Assembly: GCA_902805475.1 (NCBI GenBank)
Contig: CADCSX010000009.1
Coordinates: 1,302,001-1,366,000, forward strand
Direction: 5' to 3'
Length of the DNA: 64,000 nt
From: Entonaema liquescens
Taxonomy: Eukaryota; Ascomycota; Sordariomycetes; Xylariales; Xylariaceae
Shown piece after piece: positions 57,701 to 64,000 of the stretch. How positions within the stretch are numbered: the stretch's first letter is position 1; the number at the start of each line of letters is the position of its first letter. Position numbers and translations under genes: made by a program. The notes beneath the pieces are model-generated. The model saw nothing but the letters and a program-made list of their open reading frames with translations. It had not been told where the DNA came from and ran no database searches.

Positions 57701-60700
57701 AATAAATATTAATGTTATTAACGGGTTCGAAAATAATATTTATTTATTTTTAAACATATATATTATTATTTTTATATTTTATAATTAATATTTTAAATAT
57801 ATATTAATTTTTTATAATAATAATAATTAAAATTTATTATATTATTAAGTAAATATGCCATTAATAATAAAAAAATAATATATTAAAAATTATAAAATAT
57901 AATTTATTTTAATATTTAATTAATATAAATTTTTATAATTTTATTAAATATTTATTATTAAAAACTATTTAATTAATAATTTTCATATTAACAATTATAC
58001 AACTTTTTCGTTTAATTTTGCCATTTTTATTTAAAATAAAAATATTTTTATAAATAACGAAAATTAATATAAAAAAAAAATAAATTTTTAATTGTAAAAT
58101 ATTTTATTTTAAAAAATTAATTTTATAATTATATTATTAATAATTTTTTAATTTTTAATATTAATAATGTAAAATTTATATTTTTTAAAAATAAATTTTT
58201 CCTAATTTAATTTAAACTTAATTAATTTAAATTTTTTTTTAAAAATATAAATAAAACTTTTATTTTTAAAAATATTATAAAACTCCAAAATAATATTATA
58301 AAATCTTTTAAATTTTTTTAATTTATTAAAGTTTTTATAAATAATTATATTATTAAAGTATTTATTAATATTAAAAATGTTTGTAATAAATAATAAAAAT
58401 TAATCGAAAATATAATTATTAAATTTGTAAATTTTAAATTTTTTAATAATAAATTTAATAATTTTATTGTTAATAATGTAATATTTTTTATATTTTTAAT
58501 TTATTAAAATTAAATAATTTATAAATATATTATAAAAAATAATAATAAATTTTATAATATTATTATGAATAATAATTTATTTTATATTATTATTAATTAA
58601 AAAAATTAAACAAGTAATTTAATTATTAACGGACTCGAAAATTAAATTTTAACTAAAATTTACATAATATAATATATTAATATAATAATAATGATATGGT
58701 AAAATAATAATATAATTTGTTATTATTATTTTAATTTTATCATATTTTTTATTATTTAAAATAATTAATAATAAAATTATAATTTTATAAAATTAAATAA
58801 TAATAATTTTTTTTAATAATAAAATATTAATATTTTTAATATTAAAAATATTTATTTTTAATAATAATTTAAAGAATAAGTTTTTAATAAAAATAATTTT
58901 ATAAAAAAATAAAATAATAATTAATTATTTATTATAAATATTTTTAAAATAAAATTTAATAATAATATATTTATTTATAATAATTTAATTTATAAAAATT
59001 TCATATATAAATATAAATGTTATTTTTATATGAATTTTATTATTAAAATAATATTGTTAAATTTATATTTTATTAGTAATAATTTATATATAATTAATAT
59101 TAATATAAATATTTTTTTAATGTTTAAATTTAAAAAAAATTATAATAAAAAATTTAAAATATATTTTTATTTTATAAATAAAATTAATTTTAATATTAAA
59201 GAATAAATTAATTAATAAATTAATAATAAAAGTTTTAATTTTTAATATTAATTATAAAAATTTAAATAATATTTTTATCACGGGGTTAAGGTTTTAGTTT
59301 AAAGGTAATAATGGTGATATAATGATTTAAATGATTATTAAATTAAAGGTTTTTTAAAATAATTTAAATTAATTATTAATGATTTTATCTTAAAATTTAT
59401 AAAATTATTTATATATTAAAATTGTTAATATATGTTTTATAACTTTTTAAAAAGCGAAAAGGTTTCGTTTTACAATCTTGTAAAAAGCGAAAAAACTTTA
59501 CCTTATAACTTTTTACAAAACGGGAAAATATAAAAAAATATCACGTATTGAAGCACGTGACTTATTAAATTATATTTTTTACTTAATTTATACATTTTAT
59601 GCTTAACTTTTTAATTAAATTAATTATTTTATAATTTATAATATTATTTCTTTTTTCTTAAATTTATTATTTTTAATAATTATATTTATTAAATAAAATT
59701 TTTTTTTTTTTTTTCCTTTTTTTATTAAAATATTCTTTTAATTATATTAAGTTATGTATAAAAATTCTTATATTTTTTTATTTTATCCGTCCGTAATTAT
59801 GCTCGTAAATGTACCGTTTTTATTTATTATATTAATAAAATTAACGTGAATTATAATATTATATTATATTTTTATTACGAAAAAAGAAACTTTTATTATA
59901 TAAAAATTCTTAACATTTCCTCCATCTATTTTAATTACTTTTAATCCAATTTAAAAAAATGCGATTATTTAAAAAAAGATTTTAATTTTTTAACCGTTTA
60001 AATACTAAAAAATAACGTTTTCGTAATTAAAAAAAATAAGTTAAAAATAATCTATTTAAATTATAAAAAAATTTTACGTTTTTATAAATTTTAATAAATA
60101 AGTTTTTTTTATATATTTTTCATTTTTGTTGTTAACGAAAACTTTTATAATTAAAAAATTTAAAAATGTTATAATAAAGTTTTTAAAATTTAAATAAATT
60201 GGAAAAGTAAAAAAAGTAAAAAAAAAAGGAATAATAATGTTTTTTTATTAAACGGGTTTATATTATTGAAAAATAATTTCGGGTTATTTCCGGCTTAAAG
60301 TTTAATTAAAATATTTTAAATAATCCGGGTTTTTTTAATAAAAACGTTTTAATTTCTTAAGAAAATTTATTAAATGGTTTTTAAGTTTTTATATATTTTT
60401 TTTTAATAAATAATTTTTTTATTTTATAAAATATTGTATTTTATTTTTAATTTTTTTAAAATTTAATATTTTTTTTATTTTATATTTTTTAAACGTTTTT
60501 TCGATTTCGATGGCGTTATTAATTAATATATTTTCTAATATTAATTTTAATAAAAAAATATAAAAAATTAAATATATTTATATTATTTTAAGTAATATTA
60601 ATTAATAGGTAATAAATAAAATAATTTTCTTAACTTTAAATGGTTTTAATTTTTTAAAATTTAATTTATCATTAAATTTTTTTATTTTAATTTGTAATAT

Positions 60701-63700
60701 TTTTTATATAAATTTTAACTGTTTGCGAAATAAATATACTTTATTTCTTTTCGTAAAAATCAGTTCTTTAATTTTTTATTTATTATTATATTTCTTCATT
60801 CATAATTAAAGGAAAATCAGGTTTTTTTATAATATTTACTATAATAATTATATATATTAATTTTATATTTCCGTTTTTAAAATCGTTTTAATAAATATTA
60901 AAGCTTTTTTAAAACTTAATTTTTATCGTTTTATTACCATTTCTTCATTATATATTATTTTATAAAATAATATCATTATATCCTCGTTATTTAAAATATT
61001 ATATATAATTTAAATAGTTAATAATAATTTTATTTAATTATCTTATTTGTAATTTATATAACATTAAAAATATTATTCCAATATTTAATTTAATCGTTTT
61101 ATTTATCCATTTATTTTAAAATATATTATTATAAACATCTTTTATTTAATCTTAAATTGTTTAATAAAATTTTTTTAAAATTTTAATATAAATAAACGAT
61201 TTTGATTTAAAATTATTTTTTCAAATAACCTATATTTATTAATATATTTTTATATAAATATATAAATAAATTATTTTATTATATAATTTTTTTTTATAAA
61301 AATAAAATAAGTGTATTTTGTAAATTTATTAATTATTATTTAAATATTATTATATATTAAATTATTTATTAAATTTTTAAATAAAAATAAGTTAATAATA
61401 AAATCTTATATTATAATATTCCATACTTTATTTAATATCTTAATTAATTGTAAAAAATTATAAAGTTTATATTTTACAATTTTAAATTAATTATACATGT
61501 CGTAATTCTTTAATATTTTTTTTATTATTTATTTAAATTTTAAAAAATTAAAATTTTATCGCATTTATTAAAAGGTTTTATATTTTTTTTAATATTTTAA
61601 TAAAATGTTTTTATGGATAATTTTAATAAATTTTTTTTATAAAATTTAAAGAATATATTATTTTTTTAAATACATTTTAATTTCGTTTTTTTTTAAAAAT
61701 TATTATTTTTTTATTTTAATAATTCCTTTTTTAAATTTTTAAGTTTAATTTTTATTAATCGTAATTCGGGTTATTCGAAAAGTTTTGTTTTTTTTTTCTT
61801 TTATTATTTAAGTGTTTATTCATGAAATATTAAAATTATAATTATTTTATTAATTTAAAACATTAGTTTATATATTTTCTTTTTTTTTAACGTAAAAGAT
61901 ACGGAAATTATATACATTTAATTTTATTTTCCATCTTTATTACCAATTAAATAATTTTTAAATAATTATAAATGTTTTTAAATTTTTATAATTTAAAAAT
62001 ATATTGATTTTTTTATTTAATTTTATTACATAAAGTTTCTAATACTTAAATACTTTAATTATCGTTAATAATTTCTTATTATATATAAAGTACTTTAATT
62101 TAAATTTTTAAAAAAATTAAAAGTAATATATTATTAAATATTATTTATTATTATTTTTTAATTATTTTAAAGTTTTGGTTAAAATGTTATTTCCTTTAAA
62201 TTATTTTAAAATTATTCTTATAATATAATTAAATATATTAACGTATATTTTTTTTCTTTTTTTTAAATTTAATAATTAATAAATTGGAGTTTTAATTAAT
62301 ATTTTTTTTAATTTTTTTAAAAAATTTATTTATTTTATTTATCCATTTAAAAAGTTAATTTTCCTTTTTAATGGTATTTATTATAAAGCATGTAATTTTC
62401 CTAAAATCCTTAATAAAATTTTAAATAAAATTTGCGAAATTATAAAATAATTAAATTTTTTTAATTAAAATAAAAGTTTTTTATTATTGTATTTAAGTTA
62501 GTTTTTTTTCTTAAATATAAATTTTTTTTAAAATTATAATAAATCTTAAATATTTAATTTTTTAGGTTTTTTATTAATACTTTCTTAATTTTATTATAAT
62601 TTTATATTTTTGTAATATTTTTAATATTTTACATTTATATTTAATATATTTTTTATAAATTTAAAAATAAATTAAAATATTATTAATATAAATAAATATA
62701 AAATTATTAATATATTCTTATAAAATTACCATTATTATATATTAAAAAAATGTAAAAACATTAATTAATCTTTAAAACATTATTAAATATTTATAATAAT
62801 TATAAAAAATTCTAAATGTAATTTTCCATTTTTTTCCTTTAACTATATAAATATTATAATATTTATTTATTATATTAAATATTATAAACTATTAGGCGTT
62901 GTTAATATATTTTTTCATGGTTTTAAATAAAGTAAAAAAATACCTATTTTTAATAATAATATTATTAAAAAAACAATAATCATTAATTATTTTAAACATT
63001 AATTCTTTATCTTTGTTTCTTTTTTAAATATTATTAATCTTTAATTTTAATATTATTATTATTAAGTATTTAATTAATAATTTTAATTTTTTAATAAATC
63101 TTTAAGTTAAATTTTTATTTAACCATTTTTATAAAGTTTAATATTATTTTTTTTTTAATTAATAAATTAATTTTAAATATAATAAATGCCTTTTTTTTAA
63201 CAAAATTTTATAATTATAAATTATATATTTAAAAAGTTTATTATTTATAAATTTTTTTTTTTAAAAAATTATAAAAAATTCCTTTTTAAATTTTTCCGAA
63301 ATTTTTTTTAACTTATTTTTTTTAACTTTTTTTTTAATTAAATATATTTAAATTAAAGTTTTTTTAAGATTGTATATATTAATTTTTTTTTAATTTATAA
63401 GAATTTTTTTTATTTTAAATTTATTTTAAATAATCTTTTATATTTTCTAATTAATTATTAAGTTATTAACAATAAATTAAGGTAAATTTAAAATAACTTT
63501 TTTATTTATATTTATAATATTAAAAAAAATTAAATTTAATTAATTATTAACGTAAATTTTAAATTTTATAATTTTTTATTATATTTATTTACCATTATAA
63601 TTTAATATTCATTTATTTATTATTTTTATAAAGTATAATTTATCTTTTATTTTATATAATATATTGTATTAATTTACCTATCGTAATAATATATAATTAT

Positions 63701-64000
63701 TTTAAGTTTTTAAATTTATTAAAACTTTAATTTTTTAATTTTTCCATTTAAATCGTATATAAAAATTTCGCTTATTTATTTTTATAATTTAAATAAAATT
63801 AAAATCTTCTTATTAATAAAAATAATTAATTATAATAATTAAGATTTTATTTAATTATTTTTATTATTTAATTAACATTTTTAATTTTTTTTAAATTATT
63901 ATAAAATTTCTTTAAGTTTTTTTTATTAATTGGGTTAAGTTTTTAATTTTTTATATATAATATATTTTATATTAATTTTTTAAATAATTACGTTAATTTC
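54790..64000. repeat. AT-rich block, probably RIP-degraded repeat DNA, continuing past the window
   Basis: Over 9 kb of almost pure A/T. A hand count of 55501-55740 gives 13 C and 19 G in 240 bases, about 13% GC, against ordinary composition up to 54780. Stop codons are so dense that no frame of 60 codons exists on either strand. CA and TG dinucleotides are scarce and TA very common, the expected outcome of repeat-induced point mutation (C to T, preferring CpA). Such blocks in filamentous ascomycetes are typically decayed transposons or (sub)centromeric or subtelomeric heterochromatin. No transposon protein can be read through the damage. A centromere is an alternative that sequence alone cannot exclude. 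Confidence 0.85.
59437..59558. repeat. Less-degraded island with short direct repeats inside the AT block
   Basis: AAAAAGCGAAAA occurs exactly at 59449-59460 and 59482-59493. TTATAACTTTTTA occurs at 59437-59449 and 59503-59515. CACGT occurs at 59542 and 59554. GC is visibly higher than in the surroundings. It could be a junction of two elements or a remnant of a terminal repeat. Confidence 0.6.

Overview
This window looks like nuclear DNA of a filamentous ascomycete (Pezizomycotina). The genes carry short GT-AG introns of 51-139 bases. Several proteins are orthologues of conserved fungal proteins: proteasome alpha3, Bye1, GDP-mannose pyrophosphorylase A and the Vip1 RRM protein. There is one NACHT-type NLR, and the right end is an extremely AT-rich block of the kind made by repeat-induced point mutation (RIP). 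The species cannot be fixed from the sequence alone.

Layout. 1-1486: 3' part of a fungus-specific STAND-like/DUF7708-type protein (+). 1802-3671: dinucleotide-binding (FAD/NAD) oxidoreductase-like protein (+). 4641-5183: GNAT acetyltransferase (+). 5184-8832: gene-free, rich in short tandem repeats. 8833-11592: 919-residue coiled-coil protein (+). 11593-15608: no supported gene. 15609-18353: Bye1-like PHD/TFIIS-central/SPOC protein (-), divergent from proteasome alpha3/PRE9 at 19705-20638 (+). 21402-22908: GDP-mannose pyrophosphorylase A type (+), convergent with a single-pass membrane protein at 23808-24734 (-). 24735-34752 and 35974-45242 are two gene deserts of about 10 kb and 9 kb. Between them lies only a conserved fungal protein of unknown function, 34753-35973 (-). 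45243-46629: iron-type alcohol dehydrogenase (-). 48299-51475: NACHT NLR (-), divergent from Vip1-like at 52268-53266 (+), which converges on a 73-residue conserved-looking small protein at 53782-54067 (-). About 54790-64000: AT-rich block without genes, running off the right edge.

How the genes relate. There is no operon or obvious biosynthetic cluster. Most recognised genes are housekeeping: protein turnover, transcription elongation/chromatin reading and nucleotide-sugar supply. They are compact, and exon joins could be worked out by keeping reading frame and family sequence continuous. The accessory material is at the edges: a STAND-like gene on the left, and the NLR with a RIP-type block on the right. 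No unmistakably new system was found. The best leads are an exact 10-bp palindrome recurring only between genes, the two-part structure of the AT block with a less-degraded island at its middle, the NLR beside that block, and the hendecad array in the coiled-coil protein.
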